A stretch of DNA of 64,000 nucleotides from NCBI GenBank assembly GCA_023384105.1, contig JAHDXR010000014.1, positions 34,002 through 98,001 on the forward strand, in the 5' to 3' direction. A program made the position numbers and the translations under genes. The notes under the pieces were generated by a model, which was not told where the DNA came from, made no database searches, and worked only from the letters and a program-made list of their open reading frames with translations. Of this stretch, positions 20,103 to 29,980 are shown in pieces. The DNA comes from Hyphomonadaceae bacterium. GTDB lineage: Bacteria; Pseudomonadota; Alphaproteobacteria; Caulobacterales; Aquidulcibacteraceae. Numbering within the stretch: the stretch's first letter is position 1; every line of letters begins with the position of its first letter.

Positions 20103-20522
20103 TCAGGCCCGCCCAAGCATCCGGTCGAGCTTGGCGGCCTCGACCGCCACGCGGATATCGATCTCCCGCAGGACCTCATCCAGACCCGCTTCTCCCGTCA
20201 GCTCTGCGCCGTGCCGGACCTGCTCCAGCTCGGCCCGCAGCGCGCTTGGCGCGTGCCCTAGAACTAAAGCCCGTTCAAGCTTTTCCAGCACATCGAGGGC
20301 GTCGCGGCCGCGCTTGGCCTGGCGACGGCGGCGCTGGCCCGGCGGCTCGTCGGCCTGCAGCGCCAGGATGGCGTCGAGCGGCGTGACGGCGGAGACGCCG
20401 GCGGTCGCGGCGGTCCTGGCCGGCCCCTCCGCGGCCGGCGCGAAGCCCGGCGCGGCCGCTGCGGCGCCGGTCCGCTTCGGCCCGCCGGCCGCTCCGACTC
20501 CCCTGCTGGTTTCGATCTTCAT
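20103..20522 (-). CDS. fliX: flagellar assembly regulator FliX
   Basis: MKIETSRG..., C-terminal LREIDIRVAVEAAKLDRML; divergent from flgI as in Caulobacter. Confidence 0.82.
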   Translation of the reverse strand: MKIETSRGVGAAGGPKRTGAAAAAPGFAPAAEGPARTAATAGVSAVTPLDAILALQADEPPGQRRRRQAKRGRDALDVLEKLERALVLGHAPSALRAELEQVRHGAELTGEAGLDEVLREIDIRVAVEAAKLDRMLGRA

Positions 20523-20575
20523 GGGCGCGGACGATGTGCTGCTGCCGTTTCCGAGCTGTTAACGCCTCGGTCATT

Positions 20576-20592
20576 TGAACCGCTCGTTAACC
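20576..20592 (+). promoter_or_regulatory. near-consensus CtrA-like box
   Basis: TGAA-CCGCTCG-TTAACC (consensus TTAA-N7-TTAAC) in the fliX/flgI intergenic region. Confidence 0.5.
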
Positions 20593-20614
20593 GAACCAGC
20601 GGCGTATCGCGCTC

Positions 20615-21754
20615 ATGGGAATAGTTTCTCGCGCAGGCCGGGCGGCGCTGCTTGCAGTCGCTTCCGTCGCGGCCATGGCCGCCCCGATCGGCGCGCCCGC
20701 CGCCTGGGCCGGGCCGCGCATCAAGGATGTCGCCGACTTCGAAGGCGTGCGCGAGAACCAGCTGGTCGGCTACGGCCTGGTGGTCGGCCTCAACGGCACC
20801 GGCGACAGCCTGCGCAACTCGCCGTTCACCCGCCAGAGCCTCGCGGCGATGCTGGAACGGCTGGGCGTCAACGCCTCGAGCGGCAACCTGAACACGCGCA
20901 ACGTCGCCGCCGTGATGGTGACGGCCAACCTGCCGCCGTTCGCGAGCCAGGGGTCGCGCATCGACGTAACCGTCTCGGCGCTGGGCGACGCGCGCTCGCT
21001 GGCGGGCGGGCAGTTGCTGGTCACGCCGCTGATGGGCGCAGACCAGCAGGTGTACGCCGTAGCGCAGGGGCCGCTGGCGATCGGCGGCTTCTCGGCCTCG
21101 GGCCAGTCGGGCTCGTCGGTGACGCGCGGGGTGCCTACGGCGGGGCGCATCGCGTCCGGCGCGCTGGTGGAGCGCGAGATCGATTTCGACATCGCCGCGC
21201 AGATCGAGCTGCGTCTGGCGCTGCGCAATCCGGACTTCACCACCGCCCGCCGCATCGCCGCCGCCATCAACGGCGCGGTCGGCGTCGAAGCGGCGCGCGC
21301 GGCCAATCCGGGCACCGTCGTGCTGCGGCGGCCGGCGGATTATGCCGGCGACATGGTTTCGCTGGTCGGGCGGATCGAAAACCTCGAAGTCGAGGTCGAC
21401 ACGCCGGCGCGGATCGTCATCGACGAAAGCTCCGGCATCGTCGTGATGGGCGAGAACGTGAAGGTCTCCACTGTCGCCATCGCCCAGGGCAATCTCACCA
21501 TCTCGATCCAGGAAGACCCGTTCGTCAGCCAGCCCGCGCCGTTCTCGCGCGGGGGCGAAACCGTGGTCGTGCCGTCGAGCAGCGTGAACGTCGAGGAAGA
21601 AGAAGGCGGGCTCGTCATCGTGCCGGGCGGCGTGCCGCTCCGGCAGCTGGTGAACGGGCTCAATGCGCTGGGGGTCACGCCGCGCGACATGATCTCGATC
21701 CTGCAGGCGCTGAAAGCCGCAGGCGCGATCCAAGCCGAAATCGAAGTGATGTGA
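20615..21754 (+). CDS. flgI: flagellar P-ring protein FlgI
   Basis: RIKDVADFEGVRENQLVGYGLVVGLNGTGD, TRGVPTAGRI, NALGVTPRDMISILQALKAAGAIQAEIEVM. Confidence 0.97.
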   Translation: MGIVSRAGRAALLAVASVAAMAAPIGAPAAWAGPRIKDVADFEGVRENQLVGYGLVVGLNGTGDSLRNSPFTRQSLAAMLERLGVNASSGNLNTRNVAAVMVTANLPPFASQGSRIDVTVSALGDARSLAGGQLLVTPLMGADQQVYAVAQGPLAIGGFSASGQSGSSVTRGVPTAGRIASGALVEREIDFDIAAQIELRLALRNPDFTTARRIAAAINGAVGVEAARAANPGTVVLRRPADYAGDMVSLVGRIENLEVEVDTPARIVIDESSGIVVMGENVKVSTVAIAQGNLTISIQEDPFVSQPAPFSRGGETVVVPSSSVNVEEEEGGLVIVPGGVPLRQLVNGLNALGVTPRDMISILQALKAAGAIQAEIEVM

Positions 21755-22101
21755 TGACCGGTCCGATCGCCTTGCCCGGCGCGCCGCTGCCGATTTCGAC
21801 CGCGCCGCGCCCGCCGCAGCCGCCGCAGCAGGTCCCGCCCGAGCTGCGCCGCGCGGCGGAAGAGTTCGAGGCGGTGTTCATCTCGGAAATGCTCGCGCCG
21901 ATGTTCGAGGGCCTCGACACGGACGGCCTCGGCGGCGGCGGCATGGGCGAACAGATCTTCCGGCCGATGCTGGTGGAGCGTTACGCCGAAGCGATCGCGC
22001 GCGCCGGCGGCGTCGGCATCGCCGACGCGGTGGTGCGCGAAATGCTGCGCATGCAGGGCGATGTTGTAACACCGGAGACCGCCAATGGCGCTGATCGCTA
22101 A
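21754..22101 (+). CDS. flgJ: rod-binding FlgJ N-terminal-like protein
   Basis: RRAAEEFEAVFISEMLAPMFEG...GGMGEQIFRPMLVERYAEAIARAGGVGIADAV; TGATG overlap with flgI. Confidence 0.85.
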   Translation: MTGPIALPGAPLPISTAPRPPQPPQQVPPELRRAAEEFEAVFISEMLAPMFEGLDTDGLGGGGMGEQIFRPMLVERYAEAIARAGGVGIADAVVREMLRMQGDVVTPETANGADR

Positions 22102-22528
22102 CGACGCCCAGGACCGCGCCGAGCAGCTGATCCTGCTGACGGAGCGCCTTGCCGCGCTGGTCGCCGAGGAGGCGCGGCGCGTCGATGCGCGGCTGCCGCC
22201 GCTCGACGGGGCCGAGGGCGAGGAGAAGAACCGGCTGGCCAACGCCTACCGGCTGGAGCTTGCGCGCATCAAGCAGGAGCCGGCGCTCATCGAGAGCGCG
22301 CCGCCCGCCCTGCTCCAGGCGCTGCGTGACAGAACGGTGAAGCTGCACGAGGCGCTGGCCGAGCACGAAACCGCGCTCAACGCGGTGAAGCTGATCACCG
22401 AGGGCCTGGTCCACGCCATGGCCGAGGAGGTGGCGCGCCAGCGCGGGCCGGCCGTGAACTACGACGCGCAAGGCGCCATGGAGGCCCCATCGGGGCCGAT
22501 CCCCACGGTGCTCGACCGCTCCGCTTAA
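22085..22528 (+). CDS. flagellar-operon protein, FlgN-like
   Basis: 147 aa helical protein overlapping the end of flgJ; LHEALAEHETALNAVKLITEGLVHAMAEEV. Confidence 0.65.
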   Translation: MALIANDAQDRAEQLILLTERLAALVAEEARRVDARLPPLDGAEGEEKNRLANAYRLELARIKQEPALIESAPPALLQALRDRTVKLHEALAEHETALNAVKLITEGLVHAMAEEVARQRGPAVNYDAQGAMEAPSGPIPTVLDRSA

Positions 22529-22638
22529 CCATGGCCGCGGAAAAACCCCTTTCCGGGGATCAGTTCGCCTTTCCTGTAATTCATCTTGCCCCGGCGCCGC
22601 TGGCGCCGTTCTTGTAGCGCGCGGTCGTTGGGCGAGAC

Positions 22639-23895
22639 ATGAAGCACGCGAAAATCTCGAACGCGTGGCGTCCAGTCGGGGCGTCCGGTCACAGCAAGCG
22701 CGGTCTGGACGGCGCGCTGAGCGCGTTCGTGTTCAATCTCTGCCTGCTGGCGCTGCCGCTGGCGGCGGCCGCGGCGCTGCTGGTGATCGCGCGCGACCAT
22801 CTCTACGCCTACGAATATTCCAGCGAGGGCGCCCGCGCGATCGCGCTCAGGGTGGCCCGGCTCAACGGCGAGCTGATCCAGGTCGATATCGACCGGCAGA
22901 GCCAGTGGGAGAGCCTGATCGACCTGGAGCTGCGCTCCGGCGATCACGATGCGGCGCGCGGCTTCCTGCTCTCGGGCGCCGGTATCTTGCCCAGACGCCC
23001 GGCCGACGTGCTGCGCCAGGCGGACGCCACCGACGCCGAACTGGAAATGGCGGCGCTGCAGCTGCTGACGCCGAGTACGCGCGCGCGCTATCTCCAGGCC
23101 GGACCGCTCCTGTCGCAGCTCGACCGGCGCGCGGACTTGCCGGCGGTGGTGATCGGCGCCGAGCGCGATTTCGAGATGCTCGCGCGGGCGATGCTGCGCG
23201 AACCCGACGCCGATCCGCTCCAATTCATCCTGACCGGCTATGGGCTCGGCCTCGCCGGCGATCTTTCGCCCAGCATGACACGCGGCGCGGCCGTGCTGCT
23301 CGACGCCAGCCGGCGCGAATACTATCCGGCCTCTCTCGCCGCGGAGATCGATGCGCTGCTGGCGTCGAGCGTCGACATGGCGGCGTTCCGCGAAGCGGCG
23401 CGCGACGGCGGACGCAACGCCGCAGCCGCCGGCGCCTACGCCGCCTCAAGCGAAGCGTTCCGCCGCGCCGTGAACGGCGACCACGCCGCGCGCGTGCGCG
23501 CGCTGCTGGATCAGCTCGGCGCCGTCAGCGACGCCACCTCGCGCGCCGGCGCGGCCGCCCTGCTTACGCACGCGAGTTCGCTGCGCGACATGCCCCGCCT
23601 CATCCTGCTCGCCCGCGCGGCGGGCGACCGCGTGGTGGCGGCGGCCAAGCGGCTGCCGCGCGACGGACGCCTGTTGGACGCCGCGCGCGGCCAGCTGACG
23701 ATGACGCAGGACTTGCTGGCGGCGCTGGTCGTCGCCGGCATGGCGCTGTTCGGGCTTGTGGCGATCGTGGTGATGAAAGGCGTGCAGGCCGCGCTCGACG
23801 CCTGGCGGCGCTTCCGCGCCGAGAACGACGACGACACCTATTATCCCGGCGGCGAACTGGTGGAGATCTCCACCAGCAACTGGCGCCCGCTCTGA
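22639..23895 (+). CDS. hypothetical protein with N- and C-terminal TM helices
   Basis: 418 aa; TM near residues 31-52 and near the C-term; follows the flagellar genes. Confidence 0.75.
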   Translation: MKHAKISNAWRPVGASGHSKRGLDGALSAFVFNLCLLALPLAAAAALLVIARDHLYAYEYSSEGARAIALRVARLNGELIQVDIDRQSQWESLIDLELRSGDHDAARGFLLSGAGILPRRPADVLRQADATDAELEMAALQLLTPSTRARYLQAGPLLSQLDRRADLPAVVIGAERDFEMLARAMLREPDADPLQFILTGYGLGLAGDLSPSMTRGAAVLLDASRREYYPASLAAEIDALLASSVDMAAFREAARDGGRNAAAAGAYAASSEAFRRAVNGDHAARVRALLDQLGAVSDATSRAGAAALLTHASSLRDMPRLILLARAAGDRVVAAAKRLPRDGRLLDAARGQLTMTQDLLAALVVAGMALFGLVAIVVMKGVQAALDAWRRFRAENDDDTYYPGGELVEISTSNWRPL

Positions 23896-23942
23896 GGAAA
23901 CGCTGCATGCCGGCTGGAAGCTGAAACGCGGGCGCAGCCCGC

Positions 23943-25721
23943 TTAAGCCGGCCTACGCCGGTACAGGCGACGCAGCAGCATGACCGCCAGCCACACCACG
24001 GCCAGCGCCGCCGCCGCCGCGATCGCCAGCACCCACCAATAGCGCTCGATCTGCTTGGCCATCGCGTTGCGCGCCACCTGGCGCTGGACATCATAGCCCG
24101 GCGGCATCTCCAGCACGCCGTTGGCGACCGCGTAGTCGTCATAGGCCGCGCGCATGGCCGCGAGCAGCTCCGGCTGTTCCGCCGCGAGGTCGCGGGTTTC
24201 GCCGGGGTCCGTCACGATATTGTAGAGCCGCCACCGGCCATCGCCGAAGCGCGGCAGGTTGCGCACCAACTTGTAGTCGCCGCGATAGAGCGCGGCGTTG
24301 CCGGAGACCTCGATGCCGATCGCCTCGTCCGGCCCGCGGATCGCCTCAGCCTGCCCCGCGAGCACCGTCGCCATGCTGCGCCCGGACATCGGCACAGGTT
24401 CATTCTCCGACGCGGCGACGCCGGCGCGCTCCATGAGCGTCGGCGCGATGTCGGTGACGAAAGCGCGCGCGTCGATCCGCGCCGGACGCACGCCCGGTCC
24501 CGCCACGATCAGCGGCGCATGCACGCCGCCCTCGGCGGTGTAGAACTTGAACAGCGCGCCGGGCGCGGCGGTCGCACTGGCGAACTCCGGGCCGATGAAC
24601 ACGTAGGAGCGCCGCTCGCCCAGGGTCTCCAGCCGCCGGGTATAGCCCTGCATCGCCATCCATTGCGCAAAGCCGCGCTCGTGCAGCGGATTGCTGGGCT
24701 CGGGGCCGTTGTCCGACGTGACGATAAAGACGGTGTTCTCGGCGAGGCCTCGGCTTTGGAGATACGCGATCAGCCGGCCGACATGGTGATCCATCGCCTC
24801 CAGCATGGCGGCGTGCACGGCCATGCTGCGCGCATAGAGCGCCTGCTCTTCCGCCGGCAGATCGCCCCAGGCGCGCAGGCTCGGATGCAGCGGCGCCGGC
24901 GGCGCATCGGGAGGCACGAAGCCCAGTTCCCGCGCGCGCCGCCAGCGCTGTTCGCGCAGCGCCTCCCAGCCGGCGTCGTACACGCCCTCGTAGCGCTCGG
25001 TGTATTCGCGCGGCGCCTGAACCGGGATGTGCACGGCCTGGAACGCGACATAGGCGAAGAAGGGTTCGCCGCGGCCGCGGTCCGCTTCGAGGTACTCGAT
25101 CATCCGGTCGACGATCAGTTCGCTCGAATAGAACTCGCGCGGCATCTCGGCGCGGCGGCCGTCCTCGAACCAGGGCGCGTCGGCGTAGTACGGCATGTAC
25201 GAGCGCGGCTCCCAATTGTCCGCGCCGGACGCATCGAGCACCAGCGAGCGGTCGAAGCCGTGATCGTTCGGCAGATCGCCTTCGCCGTGGCCCAGGTGCC
25301 ACTTGCCGGTGATGTAGGTGCGATAGCCGCCGGCGCGCAGGCGCGCGGCGACGGTGGCGACGCCGGGCTCGAGCCGCATCGTATAGCCGGGCTGGCCGAC
25401 ATGCTCGGGCGGCAGCACTTCGGGAATGGTGGCGACGCCGGTGCGGTGCGCATCGACCCCGGTCAGCAGCATTGCCCGAGACGGCGCGCATAGGGGCGAG
25501 GTGTAGTAGCGGGTGAATTGCGCGCCGCGCCGGGCCAGCGCGTCGATGTTGGGCGTGCGCGCCTCGCCGCCATAGGCGCCGAGATCGGTGAAGCCCGCAT
25601 CGTCGACGACGATGACGACGAAATTCGGCCGCATGGCCTCGGCCGTCTGCGCCGGCGCATCGGCGCACAGCGCCGCCAGTACAGCGCACGCCGCCGCCAG
25701 CCGCTTTCCGATCCCGATCAT
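23943..25721 (-). CDS. sulfatase (arylsulfatase family), C-terminal TM anchor
   Basis: FVVIVVDDAGFTDLGAYGG, CAPSR formylglycine motif, TGKWHLGHGE; C-term TM helix. Confidence 0.94.
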   Translation of the reverse strand: MIGIGKRLAAACAVLAALCADAPAQTAEAMRPNFVVIVVDDAGFTDLGAYGGEARTPNIDALARRGAQFTRYYTSPLCAPSRAMLLTGVDAHRTGVATIPEVLPPEHVGQPGYTMRLEPGVATVAARLRAGGYRTYITGKWHLGHGEGDLPNDHGFDRSLVLDASGADNWEPRSYMPYYADAPWFEDGRRAEMPREFYSSELIVDRMIEYLEADRGRGEPFFAYVAFQAVHIPVQAPREYTERYEGVYDAGWEALREQRWRRARELGFVPPDAPPAPLHPSLRAWGDLPAEEQALYARSMAVHAAMLEAMDHHVGRLIAYLQSRGLAENTVFIVTSDNGPEPSNPLHERGFAQWMAMQGYTRRLETLGERRSYVFIGPEFASATAAPGALFKFYTAEGGVHAPLIVAGPGVRPARIDARAFVTDIAPTLMERAGVAASENEPVPMSGRSMATVLAGQAEAIRGPDEAIGIEVSGNAALYRGDYKLVRNLPRFGDGRWRLYNIVTDPGETRDLAAEQPELLAAMRAAYDDYAVANGVLEMPPGYDVQRQVARNAMAKQIERYWWVLAIAAAAALAVVWLAVMLLRRLYRRRPA

Positions 25722-25757
25722 CGCGCGCTCCCCCTCTCGCCCAAAACCAGCTGTCTT

Positions 25758-26624
25758 CTAGGCTTTCGCCTTCAGGCTCACGCCCGGCGGCAGCGGGGTG
25801 TTTTCGGGGACGAAGAAGTCCGGCATCAGGTCCTTGCCCGGATCGACGCGATACTTGTCGAAGTCGCGCTCGCCTTCGGCATAGAGCAGCACGTCGTCGA
25901 TGAAGAAGTTGCCGGTGCATTCGCGCGACGGCTTGTTGAAGATCGCGTAGGCGGCGTCGGCAACGATCTCCGGCGTGCGGCAGTGCCTCATGCCCTCTTC
26001 GCCGGCGAGGGCGAACTCGATGGCGGCGGTGGCGATGCCGGTGCGCGGCCAGAGTGCGTTGAACGCCACGCCCTGATCGCGGAACTCCTCGGCCATGCCG
26101 AGCACGCACATGCTCATGCCGTACTTGGCCATCGTGTAGGCCACGTGGCCGGCGAACCAGCGCGGGCTCATGTCCAGCGGCGGCGACAGCATCAGCACGT
26201 GCGGGTTCTCGGCCTTCAGCAGATGCGGCAGGCAGGTGCGCGTGGTCACGAACGTGCCGCGGGCGTTAACCTGGTGCATCAGATCGTAGCGGCGGAAGTC
26301 GGTGGCCAGGGTGCCGGTAAGCTGGATGGCGGAGGCGTTGTTGACGCAGATGTCGACGCCGCCGAACCGTTCCACCGCCGCATCGACCGCGGCCTTCACG
26401 CTATCGGGCTCACGCACGTCGACGACCGCCGGCAGCGCGCGGCCGCCGGCCTTTTCCACCTCCTCGGCGGCGGAATAGATGGTTCCGGGCAGCTTCTTGT
26501 GGGGTTCGGCGGTCTTGGCCGCGATCACAATGTTGGCGCCGTCGCGCGCCGCCCGCAGCGCGATCGCCAGCCCGATGCCGCGGCTAGCGCCCGTAATAAA
26601 AAGCGTTTTTCCGCGCAGGCTCAT
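25758..26624 (-). CDS. SDR family oxidoreductase
   Basis: FITGASRGIGLAIALRAA, NNASA; C-term resembles the HSDL2-like SDR subgroup. Confidence 0.9.
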   Translation of the reverse strand: MSLRGKTLFITGASRGIGLAIALRAARDGANIVIAAKTAEPHKKLPGTIYSAAEEVEKAGGRALPAVVDVREPDSVKAAVDAAVERFGGVDICVNNASAIQLTGTLATDFRRYDLMHQVNARGTFVTTRTCLPHLLKAENPHVLMLSPPLDMSPRWFAGHVAYTMAKYGMSMCVLGMAEEFRDQGVAFNALWPRTGIATAAIEFALAGEEGMRHCRTPEIVADAAYAIFNKPSRECTGNFFIDDVLLYAEGERDFDKYRVDPGKDLMPDFFVPENTPLPPGVSLKAKA

Positions 26625-26759
26625 GATTTCCTCCCATTTTGCCGCACCTTACCGCCATCCGCCGGCGGCGCCAGCGCCGCCCGCCAATTGACCGGCGCAC
26701 TTGACGCGGAACCTGGGCGGTAGTGATTCAACGCCAGAGGGCAAGTTGGAGGATTATTC

Positions 26760-27335
26760 ATGCGCACGCTTGCGCTTGCTGCGGTGATGGGAGCGGGGCT
26801 TGTTTGCGCGGCCGGGACGGCCGCAGCGGAGCCGTTCAACGATCCGCAAGGCCGGATCACGTTCGAAGCCCCGCGCGGCTGGACCGTGGAACGCCAGAAC
26901 GCCACGAACCAGACGGTCGTGCTGATGTTCAACGCCAGCAACGACTGCTACATCTTCAGCGTGCCCAACCCGAGCAGCGCCAACGCCTCGCCGAGCGCGG
27001 TGGTGCGCTCCGCGTCGACGCCGGTCGCGACCGAGTCGTGGACAAACACGGCCAACTCGATCAGCGACTTCTTCCCGAACCAATCGGCGCAACTGGTGTC
27101 GCAAAGCGTGGATGCGAGCGGCTTCTGGCCGATTCAGCGCGCGGAGCTCACGAACGGTTCGCGAAGCGTGTTCGGCGCGCTGACGCTACGTCCTGGTTTC
27201 GACTTGATTGCGTTCTGCGCCGCAACGCGCGGCGGCTCGGCGTCGGACTATGACGCGCTGTTCCGCTCGCTCGGACACGCGAACGACGGCCAGTGGGAAG
27301 CCCAGGCCTCGACCCAGCCGTCACCGGCCAACTGA
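26760..27335 (+). CDS. secreted hypothetical protein
   Basis: Signal peptide MRTLALAAVMGAGLVCAAGTAAAE; 191 aa. Confidence 0.75.
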   Translation: MRTLALAAVMGAGLVCAAGTAAAEPFNDPQGRITFEAPRGWTVERQNATNQTVVLMFNASNDCYIFSVPNPSSANASPSAVVRSASTPVATESWTNTANSISDFFPNQSAQLVSQSVDASGFWPIQRAELTNGSRSVFGALTLRPGFDLIAFCAATRGGSASDYDALFRSLGHANDGQWEAQASTQPSPAN

Positions 27336-27429
27336 GCGGCCTAACAAAAGGTTACCACGAAACAGCGTAAACGCTTGGTTATTCTCGCATTTACGTGCAA
27401 TTCACGACGTTGGCCCACATCAGTGGGCC

Positions 27430-28164
27430 ATGGACGGCAGACTCTCCGCTCAGGCAGGCGCGATTCAGACGGGCGCGCTCAGCCGCGTCGGCATCGGGCG
27501 CAGCTATTCGGCTCTGGTGTTGGCGCTCGCGGTCGGCGCGGCGGGGCTCGTCTCGCCGCCGATCGCGTTGCTGATGCTGGCGGCGCTCGCCGCCTTCGTG
27601 CTGATGAAGAGCGCGAGCGTGCGCGTCGACCTCGCGCCGCTCGCCGGCCCGGCGTTCGCGGCGGTTGCGGTCGGCGCCATTCTTGGCCTCGCCAGCGGCG
27701 TCGGCGTTCTGTTCGTCTGGCGCATGTGGGCCGATGCGAACTGGAGCGTGCGCGAAGCCTCGCGTCTCGCCGCCGGCGCCGGGCGCCCGGCCGAGACCGC
27801 GTGGCGATCGCTCGCGCATGCATGGCTGACGCCGCTCTACGGCCTGACGCTGGTCGCCTATACCGCGCCGCACATGATCGCGGGCCTGCCGCTCGATCTG
27901 CCGCACGTGCCGATCTGGGTTCCGATGCTCGCGGGCGCCGCCGCCGCCGGCGCTCTGTTCGACTGGGCCTTGCGCCGCGCCGCCGACTGGCGCCTGGGCG
28001 AACTCGCCGCCGCGCCGGCCGCGCACCTCTTGGCGCATCACCTCGTCTTCCTTGTGGCGTTCGGCTTCGGCGTCGACGTATCCGCCGGCATCGTCGCGCT
28101 GATGGCGTGGCGCCTGGCGCACGCGGCGCCGCTGCATCAGCCGAGCTTCACCGCCGTCCCGTAA
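27430..28164 (+). CDS. hypothetical multi-pass membrane protein
   Basis: 244 aa with several TM helices; start MDGRLSAQAG. Its 3' end overlaps the convergent YbjQ-like gene. Confidence 0.65.
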   Translation: MDGRLSAQAGAIQTGALSRVGIGRSYSALVLALAVGAAGLVSPPIALLMLAALAAFVLMKSASVRVDLAPLAGPAFAAVAVGAILGLASGVGVLFVWRMWADANWSVREASRLAAGAGRPAETAWRSLAHAWLTPLYGLTLVAYTAPHMIAGLPLDLPHVPIWVPMLAGAAAAGALFDWALRRAADWRLGELAAAPAAHLLAHHLVFLVAFGFGVDVSAGIVALMAWRLAHAAPLHQPSFTAVP

Positions 28165-28454
28165 GCCAGCACTTCCGTGGCCTGGCCGGCGCCGGCGTCG
28201 GTCGTTTCAAACCGCACTCCGATCACGGCGTCCGCGCCCAGCGAGCGCGCGTGCTCGATCATGCGGTCGAGCGCCTGTTCGCGGCTCTCGGCCAGCAGCT
28301 TGGTGTATTCGTGGATTTCGCCGCCGACGATCATCCGCAGTCCGGCGACGATGTCGCGGCCGATGAAGCGCGAACGCACGACGTTGCCGCGCACCAAGCC
28401 CAGATGCTGAGTCACGGTGCGGCCATTCACTTCGAACGTGGTGGATACGATCAT
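28137..28454 (-). CDS. YbjQ/DUF74 family protein
   Basis: GLVRGNVVRSRFIGRDIVAGLRMIVGGEIHEYTKLLAESREQALDRMIEHARSLGADAVIGVRFET. Confidence 0.92.
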   Translation of the reverse strand: MIVSTTFEVNGRTVTQHLGLVRGNVVRSRFIGRDIVAGLRMIVGGEIHEYTKLLAESREQALDRMIEHARSLGADAVIGVRFETTDAGAGQATEVLAYGTAVKLG

Positions 28455-28467
28455 CTGAGGCTCCGAC

Positions 28468-28773
28468 TTAGCGCTGGATGTCGCGATAGCGCTTTTCCTC
28501 CGCGCCGCCGCTCTGATCGGCGATGACGCGGACGATCATCCAGACGCCGCCGACGATCAGCATCAGCACGCCGACCACGCCCATCAGCGCCACGCCGACC
28601 GCGCCGAACACGCTGCCGACGACGACCGCCGGATCGCCGCCGCTGAACGCCGCCCCGATCACCGCGCCCACGCCCAGCACGTAAGCGAGAATGCAGAGCC
28701 CCGCGCCGGCGCAGAACACCAGCATGGCGTTGTTCGAGCGCTGCTCGGGGTTGGGGCGGTCAGACGGCTTCAT
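28468..28773 (-). CDS. hypothetical small membrane protein
   Basis: 101 aa, two TM segments; upstream of the YbjQ-like gene. Confidence 0.65.
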   Translation of the reverse strand: MKPSDRPNPEQRSNNAMLVFCAGAGLCILAYVLGVGAVIGAAFSGGDPAVVVGSVFGAVGVALMGVVGVLMLIVGGVWMIVRVIADQSGGAEEKRYRDIQR

Positions 28774-29836
28774 AACGGATCACACCATCCTCGCCCTCGA
28801 CCGCGCGCGCAAGCCCGCGCCCGATCAGGCAATTCGTGTGCGCGATCGCCTCGCCCGTCGCCATGCCGAGCAGGTCCGGCCCGATCTTGCGCGCGAACAG
28901 CGCCCCGAACAGATCGATGGCGCGCCTGGGCCCTTGGCGCAGCCGGTGCAGCACGCGCGCCAGCGCCTTCTCATGGCCTTCGACCAGATTGTCCAAGCGC
29001 TCGTGCAGGCCGGTGAACGGCTCATTGTGCGCCGGCAGCACCAAGACGTCGCTTGGAAGCGCCGCGCGCAGCTTCTTGCACGAGGCGATCCAGTCCGCCA
29101 GCGGATCGCCTTCCGGTTCGGTCGGGAACACGGAGACGTTCGACGAAATCCGCGGCAGCACCTGGTCGCCGGAGATGAACAGCTTCAGCTCTTCCTGCCA
29201 CAGGCACACATGCTCCGGGCAGTGGCCATTGCCGGTGATCACGCGCCAGGGCCGGCCGCCCATCTCGATCACGTCGCCGTCGCCAATGCGCTTGTAGGCG
29301 TCGGGGATTCTCGACACCGCCTTGCCGAAACCGCCGAAGCGAATCTTGTAGCTGTCGATGGCGTCTTCGTCCCAGCCGGCGGCGCGATAGAAACGCACGC
29401 CTTCTTCCGGCGCCTCGCGGCCCGTGTCGGCCACCAGCACGCGCCCGGTGATGTATTCGAGCCGGCTCATCCACAACGTCGCGCCGAACTTGCGGCAGAT
29501 CCAGCCGGCGAGGCCGATATGATCGGGGTGCATGTGCGTGCAGATCACGCGCTTGACCGGCTTGCCCTTGAGCGTCGCGTCGAAAATCTTGCGCCAGTAT
29601 TCCCGCGACTGTTCGAGCGCGACGCCGGTGTCGACGACAGTCCAGCCGTCGCCGTCCTCGATCAGCCACAGATTGATCCATTGCAGCACGAACGGCAGCG
29701 GCATGCGCACCCAGTGCACGCCCGGCGCGATCTCGCGCGCCTCGCCCGCCGCCGGCGGTTCGCCCAGCGGATAAACGAGCTGCGCCCGGCCGCGCCGCTC
29801 GCCGGCCTCTTCCTGTTCGAGCCCGTCCATCGACAT
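28760..29836 (-). CDS. MBL-fold metallo-hydrolase
   Basis: VICTHMHPDHIGLAGW; VLPAHNEPF. Confidence 0.92.
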   Translation of the reverse strand: MSMDGLEQEEAGERRGRAQLVYPLGEPPAAGEAREIAPGVHWVRMPLPFVLQWINLWLIEDGDGWTVVDTGVALEQSREYWRKIFDATLKGKPVKRVICTHMHPDHIGLAGWICRKFGATLWMSRLEYITGRVLVADTGREAPEEGVRFYRAAGWDEDAIDSYKIRFGGFGKAVSRIPDAYKRIGDGDVIEMGGRPWRVITGNGHCPEHVCLWQEELKLFISGDQVLPRISSNVSVFPTEPEGDPLADWIASCKKLRAALPSDVLVLPAHNEPFTGLHERLDNLVEGHEKALARVLHRLRQGPRRAIDLFGALFARKIGPDLLGMATGEAIAHTNCLIGRGLARAVEGEDGVIRYEAV

Positions 29837-29980
29837 GAAATTGCTTCTCCGCGGTCCAGCCTAGCCCAGCCGCGCGGCCGACTAAATGGCCGAACCGGGC
29901 GAAAAGCGGGCCGTTCCGCCTTTCGGGAACGGGCGCCGCATGGTTAAGATGCGCCTCGCGCAAAATCCAGGGGGAGGCGC

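Noticed and set aside
20575-21753. N-terminal part of track ORF 20575..22101 in the frame shifted from flgI
   Set aside because: Arg/Gly-rich frame overlapping flgI; only the flgJ-like part from 21754 is supported.
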